Assembly: GCA_024401865.1 (NCBI GenBank)
Contig: JAKSKI010000003.1
Coordinates: forward strand, 1-61,610
Reading direction: 5' to 3'
DNA: 61,610 bases
Source of the DNA: Bacteroidales bacterium
GTDB taxonomy: Bacteria > Bacteroidota > Bacteroidia > Bacteroidales > UBA932
Part shown: piece by piece, positions 50,820 to 59,820 of the stretch
How the letters are laid out: each line of letters starts with the position of its first letter
How positions within the stretch are numbered: position 1 is the first letter of the stretch
Made by a program: the position numbers and the translations under genes
The notes under the pieces: model-generated
Told to the model about the DNA's origin: nothing
Seen by the model: the letters and a program-made list of their open reading frames with translations, nothing else
The model's database searches: none

Positions 50820-51844
50820 TGCGCAACCACTTTCATTCCGGAAGACACCTTCTGGTATCCTCCCGTTATTACCTTGTCACCGGCTGACAATCCTTCCCTG
50901 ACGACAACGCCCTTGCCCGCGTACCCTCCGATGACGACATACTCTTTGCGCACAGTCCCTTCGTCGTAAAGCCAGACGAAGCGTCCCCTGTTATCAAGTT
51001 GCACCGCCGCAGCGGGAACGACCAGCGATTCGTCACCGGGCGCCTCGAACCGGACCTTGACAGACATCCCCGGAAGGAGTCCCGCAGGAATTCTGTCCAG
51101 TTTGAGATTGCACTCATAACTGTGGGAGAAGGGTGACGGGACAAGATTCCGACCTGTAACCCGGGCCCTCAAACCATCCTGGCCGGATGCCGGCACGTCC
51201 ACAAGCGCGTACGCACCCTTCTGTATCCTGCTGATATCATTCTCGTGCACGGATATGCGGATTTCCAACCCTTTGAGGTCAAGGACGGAAGCGATGCGGC
51301 CGGCGATTGGGATATCCTCGCCCTCATTGGCATAGACATCATCGATGACACCGTCGAACGGCGCCTTCACCTCACATTCGTCAAGTGCCCGGGAAGCGGT
51401 GGCCATCGCCGCTTCGGCTTGTGCGAGCTTGGTCTTCAGGTCCATGTACTGAACTTCGGAAACACCGCCCTGCGAGTAAACCTTGGTGGCCCTGTCATAT
51501 CCGTCACGGGCCTGTTCCAGACTGGCCCTGGCCATATTGTATGAACTTCTGACCGTCTGCGAATTCACCTCTGCGAGCACCTGCCCCTTTGACACGACGT
51601 CCCCCTTCCTTACCTTGACGGAGGATAGGGTACCCGAATGCCGAGTTGACACTGTCGCCTTCCTGGCCGGATCCACCACGCCTACATAGGAATATCTCCT
51701 GCTGCCGGTCGAGGGCTCGACTGATATCACGTCCACCTTGATCTCCGCCTTCTCTTCGGTTTGGCGCAGCAGAGGTATTTCATCCTTGCAGGAAGACAGG
51801 ACAAAGAGGGCCAGAACTCCGAGAAGCAATGATTTCCTATTCAT
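50816..51844 (-). CDS. RND efflux periplasmic adaptor (membrane fusion protein), lipoprotein
   Basis: The protein has 342 residues from the ATG at 51844, which begins a lipoprotein signal ending in LSSC; five open codons upstream are ignored. Domain order is a split lipoyl half-motif, a helical hairpin (about 95-150), the second lipoyl half and beta-barrel domains. LSAGDKVITGGYQKVSSGMK closes the membrane-proximal part. It links the inner-membrane pump to the TolC-like duct. It overlaps the unknown lipoprotein gene by eight bases and the pump gene by four. Confidence 0.93.
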   Translation of the reverse strand: MNRKSLLLGVLALFVLSSCKDEIPLLRQTEEKAEIKVDVISVEPSTGSRRYSYVGVVDPARKATVSTRHSGTLSSVKVRKGDVVSKGQVLAEVNSQTVRSSYNMARASLEQARDGYDRATKVYSQGGVSEVQYMDLKTKLAQAEAAMATASRALDECEVKAPFDGVIDDVYANEGEDIPIAGRIASVLDLKGLEIRISVHENDISRIQKGAYALVDVPASGQDGLRARVTGRNLVPSPFSHSYECNLKLDRIPAGLLPGMSVKVRFEAPGDESLVVPAAAVQLDNRGRFVWLYDEGTVRKEYVVIGGYAGKGVVVREGLSAGDKVITGGYQKVSSGMKVVAQ

Positions 51845-52358
51845 TTCTGTTGGCAACACAATTTACGTTTGACGAAACTATGGTACAGGGATACAGCCCG
51901 AGGTCAAAACTGCCCTGGTATTTCAGATTCAGGATGACAGAGCCTCCGAGTCTCTTCCCCGAGCCCGACACGTTGACATTCACGCCTTCCATCACAGAAA
52001 GTCCCGACTCCCTGAACACGAAGACCTTCCTGTCGATAGGGTCCAGGATTATGTCGTCTCCATTGACAACGGCATTCATCACTACCAGGTCTCCGGCAAA
52101 AATATCCATCGAAAGCACCACTCTGTCTCCGGATTCGGATATGATCCTCATCTGACCAGACTCCGGAACGACATTCCTCCTGATTATGGTGTCCTTCAAA
52201 AGCACCCCTCCGGATTCTACGTCAATCACCCTGGTCTTGAGTTCAAGGGCTCCTCCCGTCTTGAAGGAATAACTCCCGCATATATTTTCTACAGGCGACT
52301 TCCGGCAGGAGCACACAGCAACGGCTGCAATCAATAAACAGAACAAAAACTTTCTCAT
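51837..52358 (-). CDS. Unknown small lipoprotein at head of efflux operon
   Basis: A 173-residue protein with a hydrophobic signal followed by VCSC, a plausible lipobox. The mature part is predicted to be mostly beta-strand, with NICGSYSFKTGGALELKTRV at the start and repeated alternating hydrophobic stretches, suggesting a lipocalin-like or beta-sandwich fold. I do not recognise the family. It overlaps the adaptor gene by eight bases and is the first gene of the efflux operon, so a role as accessory or ligand-binding subunit of the pump is possible. That role is inferred from position only. Confidence 0.75.
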   Translation of the reverse strand: MRKFLFCLLIAAVAVCSCRKSPVENICGSYSFKTGGALELKTRVIDVESGGVLLKDTIIRRNVVPESGQMRIISESGDRVVLSMDIFAGDLVVMNAVVNGDDIILDPIDRKVFVFRESGLSVMEGVNVNVSGSGKRLGGSVILNLKYQGSFDLGLYPCTIVSSNVNCVANRNE

Positions 52359-52365
52359 AATTCCA

Positions 52366-52373
52366 CAAATTTA
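52366..52373 (-). promoter_or_regulatory. -7 box of efflux operon
   Basis: A perfect TAAATTTG ends seven bases before the ATG at 52358, predicting a leader of about four bases. No clear -33 TTG is seen. Confidence 0.55.
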
Positions 52374-52412
52374 ACAATAAATACCGAGAAACGGAAAGAC
52401 ACAGGAATTTTG

Positions 52413-52420
52413 TATATTTG
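52413..52420 (+). promoter_or_regulatory. -7 box of gpmI
   Basis: A perfect TATATTTG, 26 bases upstream of the gpmI ATG. The -33 element is weak. Confidence 0.6.
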
Positions 52421-52446
52421 CAAGACGATAAAAACACCATCATAAT

Positions 52447-53967
52447 ATGGACAAAAAAGTACTTCTCATGATTCTTGACGGTTGGGGCGAAGGACGTCAC
52501 GACCACAGCAATGCAATCTATACACAGGGGCAGCCTTTCATCGACAGCCTCCGCGCCAGATATCCGTTCAGCCATCTTCAGGCCTGTGGCGAATACGTTG
52601 GTCTGCCTGAAGGCCAGATGGGCAACTCCGAGGTGGGACATATGAATCTCGGAGCAGGAAGGGTCGTATATCAGGACCTGGTCAAGATTAATATGGCCTG
52701 CAAGGCTCACAAACTGCAGGAGAACGAAGAAATCGCCAAAGTCTACGATTATGTCAGGACCAGCGGCAGGAAACTCCATTTCTTCGGTCTCTGCTCCCAC
52801 GGAGGAGTCCACTCCAGCCTCGACCATCTCTACGAATTCCTGTCCGATGCCTCCAAAATGGGCCTCAAGGACGTCTATGTGCACTGCTTTATGGACGGGC
52901 GCGACACCGACCCTCATTCGGGTCTGGGCTTCGTGAAGGAACTCGAAGAAAAGATGGCTGCCACCACAGGCAAGGTCGCCACGGTCTGCGGACGGTTCTA
53001 TGCAATGGACCGCGACAAACGCTGGAACCGCATAAAGGAAGCATACGATATGCTGGTGGACGGCAAGGGAGCGGAATTCGAGTCCGCCCAGGCCGCAATC
53101 CAGGCATCCTATGACGCCGATGTCACCGACGAGTTCATCAAGCCTGTCGTCATCACCAAAGACGGCAAGCCCCTCGCAAAGGTCGAGGAAGGGGATGCCG
53201 TCATATTCTACAATTTCCGCAACGACCGTGCCCGCGAGCTCACCAATGTCCTCACACAGAACGATATGCCCGAGGAAGGAATGCATACCATCCCTCTCTA
53301 CTACTGCTGCCTCACTCCTTATGACGCCTCATTCACCGGTCTGCACATCCTCTTCGACAAGGAGATAGTCAAGGACACTCTGGGCGAGACCCTCGCCAGG
53401 GCAGGCAAGCGCCAGCTCCGCATTGCCGAGACGGAGAAGTACGCACACGTGACATTCTTCTTCAACGGAGGCAGGGAGACCCCCTTCGAGAACGAGGACA
53501 GGATACTCGTCAACTCCCCCAAGGTGGCCACTTATGACCTCCAGCCCGAGATGAGCGCCCCCGAAGTGGCCGAAAAGCTGGTTGAAGCCATCAGGACCGG
53601 GAAGGAGGATGCCATCATCCTCAATTTCGCCAACGGCGATATGGTCGGACATACAGGTGTCTACGATGCCATCTGCAAGGCTGTCAAGACCATCGACTCC
53701 CTGGTTGAGAAGGTTGTCAACGCTGCTGTGGAGAACGGATACACCGTACTCCTGACCGCCGACCACGGCAACGCCGACTACGCAGTCAACGAAGACGGCA
53801 CGCCCAACACGGCGCACTCGCTCAACGAGGTCCAGTTCATAGTCATCAACGCCGGAGACGAAGTCAGGACCGTCAAGGACGGAGCCCTGTGCAACGTTGC
53901 CCCGACCATTCTCAAGCTGATGGGCATACCCCAGCCCGAAGCCATGACGGCCGAGCCTCTGATCTGA
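52447..53967 (+). CDS. gpmI: 2,3-bisphosphoglycerate-independent phosphoglycerate mutase
   Basis: A 506-residue glycolytic enzyme converting 3-phosphoglycerate and 2-phosphoglycerate, of the alkaline phosphatase superfamily with two manganese ions. The first metal motif is [10 protein letters not shown] near residue 8 and the phosphoserine nucleophile is in [14 protein letters not shown] near 60. The later metal-binding blocks are [11 protein letters not shown] near 397 and TADHGNAD near 437. The gene is monocistronic and followed by a strong hairpin terminator. Confidence 0.97.
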   Translation: MDKKVLLMILDGWGEGRHDHSNAIYTQGQPFIDSLRARYPFSHLQACGEYVGLPEGQMGNSEVGHMNLGAGRVVYQDLVKINMACKAHKLQENEEIAKVYDYVRTSGRKLHFFGLCSHGGVHSSLDHLYEFLSDASKMGLKDVYVHCFMDGRDTDPHSGLGFVKELEEKMAATTGKVATVCGRFYAMDRDKRWNRIKEAYDMLVDGKGAEFESAQAAIQASYDADVTDEFIKPVVITKDGKPLAKVEEGDAVIFYNFRNDRARELTNVLTQNDMPEEGMHTIPLYYCCLTPYDASFTGLHILFDKEIVKDTLGETLARAGKRQLRIAETEKYAHVTFFFNGGRETPFENEDRILVNSPKVATYDLQPEMSAPEVAEKLVEAIRTGKEDAIILNFANGDMVGHTGVYDAICKAVKTIDSLVEKVVNAAVENGYTVLLTADHGNADYAVNEDGTPNTAHSLNEVQFIVINAGDEVRTVKDGALCNVAPTILKLMGIPQPEAMTAEPLI

Positions 53968-53981
53968 CGCGGTCTTCATAC

Positions 53982-54018
53982 AACGAATAGCCCGGGATCT
54001 GGTCCCGGGCTATTCGTT
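53982..54018. terminator. Bidirectional hairpin terminator between gpmI and M3 peptidase genes
   Basis: A perfect 16-bp stem (53982-53997 with 54003-54018; core AGCCCGGGA/TCCCGGGCT) with a 5-base loop TCTGG. It is followed by only a short T run on the plus strand. It lies between convergent genes and could serve both. Confidence 0.85.
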
Positions 54019-54040
54019 TCAGACTGACGTGCCGATGCCG

Positions 54041-56050
54041 CTACTCCAGGCCTCTGGCCCTGAGCAGTGCAGCCGCATCGGGGTCCGCTCCGCGGAAGCG
54101 CTTGTAAAGCACCATAGGCTCCTCGCTTCCTCCCTTCTCGAGGATATTGTGGCGGAAGCTCATCGCAGTCTCGTTGTCGAAGATACCCTTCTGCTTGAAG
54201 AGTTCGAACGCATCCTTGTCCAGGACCTCGGCCCAGAGATAGCTGTAATAGCCGGCACTGTAGCCGCTGGATCCGAAGATATGGTTGAAGTAGGTGCTGC
54301 GGTAGCGGGGTATGATCTCCGATACGAGGCCCATCTCCTCGCAGACCTTTTTCTCGAATCCGTCCACGTCCACACCGTCGACAGAAGTGAGTTCGTGCCA
54401 TTTCATATCAAGTATCGAGGCGGCGCAGAGCTCTCCGAGAGTGAAACCCTGATTGAAATTGGCTGCGGCCTGCACTTTGGCCACGAGTTCCTCGGGAATG
54501 ACCTCACCGGTCTGCCAGTGGAAGGCGTAGGTGGAGAGCACCTCAGGCTCGAAGGCCCAGTTCTCATTGATCTGCGAAGGGAGTTCAACGAAATCACGCT
54601 TGACTGAAGTGCCGCTGACGCCCTTGTAGTTGCACTGGCTGAGGAGGCCGTGCAGAGCGTGCCCGAACTCGTGGAACATAGTTCCCACCTGGTCGATGTT
54701 GAGCAGGGAAGGCTGGTCTGCCGTGGGTTTGTTGAAGTTGCCGACATTGACGATGACGGGGCGCACATCCGTGCCGTCATCGGTCTTGTACTGATTGACG
54801 AAATTGGTCATCCAGGCACCAGCCCTCTTGCTGTCGCGGGGATAATAGTCGGTTATGATGATGCCTATCAGGGACCCGTCCGCATCCACCACCTTGAACG
54901 CCTCGCACTCGGGATTGTAGAGAGCCACATCGGTCAGGGGCTCGAAGGATATGCCATAGAGACGCGACGCATTGCCGAACACGCCCTCGCGTACGTTCTC
55001 CATCTTGAAGTACTGCATCACCTCGGCTTCGTCAAGGGCATACCTGGCCTTGCGTACCTTCTCGGCATAATACATATAGTCCCAGGGCTCGATTTTGCTT
55101 CCTTCGGGAAGAATGCCAGCCGCGACATCCTCATCCATCATCTTCTGCATATCGGCGATTTCCTCCCTGGCACGGCCCATAGCCGCATCCATTATGCCCG
55201 ACAGGAACTTGTCCACGGTAGCCGGATCGCCCGCCATCTTGTCGTGGAGAATCCAGGCTGCGGGGCTCTCATATCCGAGCAGTTTTGCCTTCTCGATACG
55301 GAGTTCCATCAGGCGAAGCACATTGGCCTTGTTGTCCTTGTCATTGCCGTTGTTGCCACGGAGGGAATATCCCTTGAATATTTTCTCGCGGAGGGCCCTG
55401 TCCTCGATGGAGGCCATCTTGTCATAGTAGTTGGCCACGGAGAATCCGAATTCGGCCTTGAATGCGTTGCTCTCGTCGAGGAGGTTGTTGCCGAAGGTGA
55501 GCACAAGGGAGGCAAGGGAGGAGTTTATCTCCTTCAAGCGGGCCTGACCGGCTTCGTCGAGGCCGATGCCGTTGTTCTCGAAGGACTCGTAGATATCCTT
55601 GAGGAGCATCTGCTGCTCGCGTGTGAGTCCGCTCTGGTCGGCGTCATACACAAGCTTTACCTTCTGATAGAAGTCCCTGTTCATGAAGATATTGTCAGAA
55701 TGCGCGGTAATGAGCGGCATAGCCTTGTCCACTATGGCGTTGAGTTCGTCGCTGGCATCGCTCTCACTGACATTGAAGAGCACGTTGGCAACCTTCTCGA
55801 GAGTGGCTCCGCTGCGGTCGAAAGCGGCGATGACGTTGTCGAAATCGGGGGCTGCAGGATTGTCTATGATGGCCTGTATCTCGGCCTGCTGCTCCTTTAT
55901 GCCCGCTTTCACGGCCGGAAGGTAATCGGCGTTGCTGATCTTGTCAAACGGGGGTATGCCGTAGGGAGTGTCCCACTCGGCCAGGAAAGGATTCTGATGG
56001 CACGCTGTCATTGCCAAAACTGAAGTTAATAACATTAATGCTTTTTTCAT
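54041..56050 (-). CDS. M3 family metallopeptidase (Dcp-like), lipoprotein
   Basis: The protein has 669 residues from the ATG at 56050, which begins a lipoprotein signal ending in MTAC. The zinc motif is MFHEFGHALHG near residue 460. The C-terminal catalytic region (YSAGYYSYLWAEVLDKDAFELF) is typical of peptidyl-dipeptidase Dcp and oligopeptidase A. It would cleave short peptides in the envelope. The upstream open codons include two in-frame ATGs, but they add no sensible signal. The gene stands alone, between two hairpins and behind its own -7 box. Confidence 0.92.
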   Translation of the reverse strand: MKKALMLLTSVLAMTACHQNPFLAEWDTPYGIPPFDKISNADYLPAVKAGIKEQQAEIQAIIDNPAAPDFDNVIAAFDRSGATLEKVANVLFNVSESDASDELNAIVDKAMPLITAHSDNIFMNRDFYQKVKLVYDADQSGLTREQQMLLKDIYESFENNGIGLDEAGQARLKEINSSLASLVLTFGNNLLDESNAFKAEFGFSVANYYDKMASIEDRALREKIFKGYSLRGNNGNDKDNKANVLRLMELRIEKAKLLGYESPAAWILHDKMAGDPATVDKFLSGIMDAAMGRAREEIADMQKMMDEDVAAGILPEGSKIEPWDYMYYAEKVRKARYALDEAEVMQYFKMENVREGVFGNASRLYGISFEPLTDVALYNPECEAFKVVDADGSLIGIIITDYYPRDSKRAGAWMTNFVNQYKTDDGTDVRPVIVNVGNFNKPTADQPSLLNIDQVGTMFHEFGHALHGLLSQCNYKGVSGTSVKRDFVELPSQINENWAFEPEVLSTYAFHWQTGEVIPEELVAKVQAAANFNQGFTLGELCAASILDMKWHELTSVDGVDVDGFEKKVCEEMGLVSEIIPRYRSTYFNHIFGSSGYSAGYYSYLWAEVLDKDAFELFKQKGIFDNETAMSFRHNILEKGGSEEPMVLYKRFRGADPDAAALLRARGLE

Positions 56051-56086
56051 ATACATAAGTGTGATTTGATTTCTGTGCAGGACATA

Positions 56087-56094
56087 CAAATCTA
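56087..56094 (-). promoter_or_regulatory. -7 box of M3 peptidase gene
   Basis: A perfect TAGATTTG, 36 bases upstream of the chosen ATG. A TTG occurs only 14 bases further up, shorter than standard. Confidence 0.45.
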
Positions 56095-56194
56095 ATCATT
56101 ATTTTCCGCAATGTGATATGAAATCCTCCGGAGTGATTGCCGGGATATCGGTATAAGGCCTGAAATGACCTGCATTAACGTTACCCTTGAATCA

Positions 56195-56236
56195 GTGAAG
56201 GAGTCGCCGCACAGAAACGTGCGGCGGCTCCTTCAC
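56195..56236. terminator. Hairpin downstream of TonB-dependent receptor gene
   Basis: An 18-bp stem (56195-56212 with 56219-56236) with one G-T wobble and a 6-base loop. It lies 23 bases past the receptor stop. No T tract follows on the minus strand, so it may act mainly as a 3'-end stabiliser or a terminator without a U tail. Confidence 0.7.
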
Positions 56237-56259
56237 GGTAAATATGGTACAAAAATGCT

Positions 56260-59200
56260 TTAGAATGTATAGCGGAAGTTGAGAAGCATCTGCCAGGCGG
56301 AAGCAAAATTGTTGTACTTGCTCCACTTGGGCGCGACGAATGTATACTGTCCGCCTTCGATTCTGAGGATATTGTCGGAGGAGATTCTCTGCACGCAGCC
56401 CCACTCGGGATTCAACAGGTTGGCAACATTGTTGATATCGACGCCAAAGGTGATGGTATGAGGCCTCTTGCCGTTGGGATTGATGTAGATATCCTGAGAA
56501 ATCTTGAGGTTGAAGCGGCTGTTCCAGGGAGCTGTGATGGCACCCCTTTCCATATACTGGCCGCGGTGTGAACTGAGGTATTTGTCACCCTGGATGAACT
56601 TCTCGTATTCAGCCTTGTTTTCATCGGACTTGAACGGCATACCGGCAAGTTCTGACGGAGTAGGGATGTAAATGAGGTTCAGGGCTCCGCCGTCACCTGT
56701 TACAGAATTCGACTGTTTCTTGTCAGAATTGTATTCGCAGATGGTGTATGAGAATGTGCTGTAGTCATAGCTGCTGACGTAGCAGTGATTATAGCCCTCA
56801 TAGAACAGACCGATATTGGTTGCGCCCTTGCCCTCGTCGATACGGTAACCGACATTGGCGATGAAACGGTTGGGGGACACGAATCCGCTCCTGCCTATCT
56901 CATCGACGTTGGAACCGTTGACATTGTACGTCATAGTGTTATAGGCGGAAGAGATCTGGTCTCCCAGTCCGTCACTCAGGACATACGAACCGCTGCGCGT
57001 GTAAGCCGCCATAAGGGACAGACCGAAGTTGAAGTCCTTTCTCAAGCTGGCCGTTACAGAATAGTAGTATCCTGTCTTGCTGGCATTCGTCAGATAGTAC
57101 GGAGTAACGGTATTGGTTTTGCCCTTTGCATCGGGTTTGCTCTTGATGCCCTCGCCCTTCCAGTGGGTACGCTTTGAAGGCTCGCCGGGGAGTTGTATAC
57201 CATCATCCTCAATCTGGCCGAGTTTGCGTACAGCCACATCATTGAGGTTGTAATTGTAGATACCTTCGAGGGAAGCCTTGATGCCGCCGGGGAGAGTCGC
57301 ATCCAAAGCGAGGGAAGACTTCCAGACCATAGGCATCCTGAGGTTCTTGTCAAGTATGGTGGCCTGGGCAGGAGCTTGAAGATTGTCAGCCTTGAAAGAG
57401 CCACCGTAAATGTTCTTGAGGATATCATCGATATTGTCGTGGAACTTGAGGTCAGCGGGGACATCACTTCCCACCTTGATATACTGAGCCTGGAGACAGT
57501 TGCTGTTGCCGGCTACGGATACCAGCCATACAAAAGGAATGCGTCCGGTGTAAAGACCGGTGCCTCCACGGAGGACAAGCTTGCGGTTCTTGAGTATATC
57601 CCAGTTGAAACCTACGCGGGGAGAAATATTGACCGTGGTCTTGGGCATATCTGCCGTCGATGTTCCGGCCATGGTCTTGCTGTTTCTGGTAACGTCAAGG
57701 TAATCCTTGTTCTCATTACCGGCAATGTTGGGAAGGATGGGGAGTTCGAAGCGGATACCGTAAGTAAGTTTGAAATAATCGCTTATGTTCCATTCGTCCT
57801 GGGCATACAGGGACACCTGATGATAATCGAAGGAAGGATAAACCTGCTGAAGGTCATCCCTGTTGGCGTGAGTGATGGCGAAAGCGGCGGGTGTCTTGTC
57901 TCCTACGAAATCCTCCCAGGATTTATAGACATAGTATCCTGCGCCACCCTGCATATAGCCGTTCTTGGTGTTGTCGTACTCATACTGGGCGCCTGCGACC
58001 ACATTATGTCTGCCCAGGTCGATGGAGACCTCATCAGTGGCGGTGATGGTCTGCACGTCACGAAGGTTGCCGTATGTGAAGGGATCGGGACCGAATGAGG
58101 CCAGAAGGGCGGAAGTGTTGAGAAGTTCTGCGCTGAGTCCTCCGGTCTTGATATCCTGCTCGGAGATATTGCGCATAATGTCTACTGTAGGGAAGAGGGA
58201 ACCCACGAAAGAGCGGGGCTCATTCTGATGGGACCAGGTGAAACGGGCCACGTTGGTAATCTTGTCGGAGAAGCGTGAATCAAGTTCGGCAGCAAGGGAA
58301 GTGAAGTTCTGCTCCTGGAAATAACGGTTGCTCTCCGTATACATTGCGTAGTCGGTGGTACGTCCGTAATAATCCTTGTCGTAAGGTTTGGGATTCAAGG
58401 GATTCACAGACGAAGAAGGAGCTGAAGAATACTTGTTGTCGGTATGGCTGAAACGGACATTCAACTTGTTGTTGTCATTGATGTTCCAGTCCACACGGGC
58501 CATAATCTTCCAATCGGGGGTACTCAGGGAATAGTTCTGATAGCGACCGGGGTTATATCCGTAATTCTGGTCGAGATAAGAGAGTATCCCGTCCATCTCA
58601 CCTACGGTCGGACGGTTCTTGGAAGTACTGCCGCCCCAAGTGTCCTGATCGTTTGCCCTGGCGACGCGGCTTGAACCTGCGGTCTCATCGGACTGATACT
58701 CGAAGTTGACGAAAATGAAGAGTTTGTCCTTGATGATGGGAGCGCCCACGCTGGCACCGACAATGTTGTTGAGAGTCTTGTTCATGGAGCGGGTCTGGTC
58801 TCCGATGCGGTCACCTTCAAGCTGGTCGTTTGTGAAGTAGTCATAAACGCTGACGTGAAGCTGGTTGGTACCGGACTTGGTGACGGCATTGATGGCACCG
58901 CCGGTGAATCCGCTGTGACGCACGTCGAACGGAGTGATGTTGACTGACATCTGCTGGATAGCGTCAAGGGAGATGGGAGCGCCTCCTGAAGGAAGGTTGC
59001 CGCCGATACCGAACGCATTGTTGAACGCAGCACCGTCAACGGTCACATACGACTGACGATAGTTACCGCCACCGATGGCAAGACCATTGGATGTCGAAGA
59101 AGCCTGAGGGGTAAGTTTCATCAGGTCATTGAGGCTCCTTGAGGTCGTAGGAAGTATGTCCTTCGTCCTCTCGCTGATGGTGGTTCCGGCACCTGCACGG

Positions 59201-59598
59201 CTGATGTTCATTCCCGAATCGGAAGCATCTGCAGTGATGATGACGGACTCGAGCATCACGGAATCATCAACGAGCTTGAAGTCCTTGGAAGAGGTCTCGC
59301 CGAGGGCCACATACAATCCGTCAAGCTCGACTTTCTGATAACCGAGGAGCTCCACGGTAACAACATAAGGGCCGCCCGGAGCGACGCCGTTGATACGGTA
59401 ATAACCATTGGCATCCGAAATCGCATAGTACTGCGATCCGTTGGAAGAATTGACTGCGAGAACAGCGGCACCGGCTACGGGGCCCGTTTCGTCAGAAATC
59501 TTACCTGCCAGAGAAGAGGTCGTCACCTGCGCGAAGGCGGAAACAGCCACAACAATCGCCGCCGCAACGGACAGCAACTTCTGAATAGAATGTTTCAT
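56260..59598 (-). CDS. TonB-dependent receptor, Oar-like
   Basis: A 1112-residue outer-membrane protein. The signal peptide is cleaved after SAFAQ. A carboxypeptidase-regulatory-like beta-sandwich spans about 25-110 (LAGKISDETGPVAGAAV). The plug domain covers about 140-250 (MKLTPQASSTSNGLAIGGGN, then GFTGGAINAVTKSGTN). The barrel runs to a C-terminal phenylalanine (LLNFRYTF), as expected for outer-membrane assembly. No SusD-like partner follows, and the sequence fits the Oar group rather than SusC. The ligand is unknown; a peptide or protein is possible for this group. Confidence 0.92.
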   Translation of the reverse strand: MKHSIQKLLSVAAAIVVAVSAFAQVTTSSLAGKISDETGPVAGAAVLAVNSSNGSQYYAISDANGYYRINGVAPGGPYVVTVELLGYQKVELDGLYVALGETSSKDFKLVDDSVMLESVIITADASDSGMNISRAGAGTTISERTKDILPTTSRSLNDLMKLTPQASSTSNGLAIGGGNYRQSYVTVDGAAFNNAFGIGGNLPSGGAPISLDAIQQMSVNITPFDVRHSGFTGGAINAVTKSGTNQLHVSVYDYFTNDQLEGDRIGDQTRSMNKTLNNIVGASVGAPIIKDKLFIFVNFEYQSDETAGSSRVARANDQDTWGGSTSKNRPTVGEMDGILSYLDQNYGYNPGRYQNYSLSTPDWKIMARVDWNINDNNKLNVRFSHTDNKYSSAPSSSVNPLNPKPYDKDYYGRTTDYAMYTESNRYFQEQNFTSLAAELDSRFSDKITNVARFTWSHQNEPRSFVGSLFPTVDIMRNISEQDIKTGGLSAELLNTSALLASFGPDPFTYGNLRDVQTITATDEVSIDLGRHNVVAGAQYEYDNTKNGYMQGGAGYYVYKSWEDFVGDKTPAAFAITHANRDDLQQVYPSFDYHQVSLYAQDEWNISDYFKLTYGIRFELPILPNIAGNENKDYLDVTRNSKTMAGTSTADMPKTTVNISPRVGFNWDILKNRKLVLRGGTGLYTGRIPFVWLVSVAGNSNCLQAQYIKVGSDVPADLKFHDNIDDILKNIYGGSFKADNLQAPAQATILDKNLRMPMVWKSSLALDATLPGGIKASLEGIYNYNLNDVAVRKLGQIEDDGIQLPGEPSKRTHWKGEGIKSKPDAKGKTNTVTPYYLTNASKTGYYYSVTASLRKDFNFGLSLMAAYTRSGSYVLSDGLGDQISSAYNTMTYNVNGSNVDEIGRSGFVSPNRFIANVGYRIDEGKGATNIGLFYEGYNHCYVSSYDYSTFSYTICEYNSDKKQSNSVTGDGGALNLIYIPTPSELAGMPFKSDENKAEYEKFIQGDKYLSSHRGQYMERGAITAPWNSRFNLKISQDIYINPNGKRPHTITFGVDINNVANLLNPEWGCVQRISSDNILRIEGGQYTFVAPKWSKYNNFASAWQMLLNFRYTF

Positions 59599-59642
59599 AG
59601 ATTATAATTGAGTGAATATAACAAATGTCATATTTTACAACA

Positions 59643-59672
59643 CAAAATTAACTCAAAATATACTTCTCTCAA
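59643..59672 (-). promoter_or_regulatory. Proximal promoter candidate of TonB-dependent receptor gene
   Basis: TTG (59672-59670), a 19-base spacer and a perfect TAATTTTG (59650-59643), about 44 bases from the ATG. Confidence 0.45.
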
Positions 59673-59734
59673 AAATAACTTTTCAACAGGTTTTTAACAC
59701 CGGCAATCCGGCCCCCTGCCATTTTTGAAAGGCG

Positions 59735-59765
59735 CAAAGGTAACTCCGAACAATTTTATTTCAAA
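59735..59765 (-). promoter_or_regulatory. Distal promoter candidate of TonB-dependent receptor gene
   Basis: TTTG (59765-59762), a 19-base spacer and a perfect TACCTTTG (59742-59735). It is the best consensus match in this gap and would give a leader of about 130 bases. The TTTG is itself part of a further TATCTTTG (59769-59762). Confidence 0.55.
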
Positions 59766-59800
59766 GATATTTTTAAATTTTTTTATTTTTAGAAAATCAC

Positions 59801-59808
59801 TACCTTTG
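59801..59808 (+). promoter_or_regulatory. -7 box of metK promoter
   Basis: A perfect TACCTTTG. The predicted start near 59812 puts the transcript's 5' end just before the riboswitch. The -33 region is A/T-rich with no clear TTG. Confidence 0.65.
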
Positions 59809-59820
59809 CATCCAGTAAAC

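Noticed and set aside
54650-56023. 457-codon open frame antisense to the M3 peptidase gene
   Set aside because: The opposite strand encodes a full M3 peptidase with lipobox and HEFGH motif. The antisense frame has no recognisable motif and is a by-product of codon bias.
56260-59598. SusC-type receptor of a SusCD pair
   Set aside because: No SusD-like gene follows and the barrel and plug sequence resembles the Oar group.
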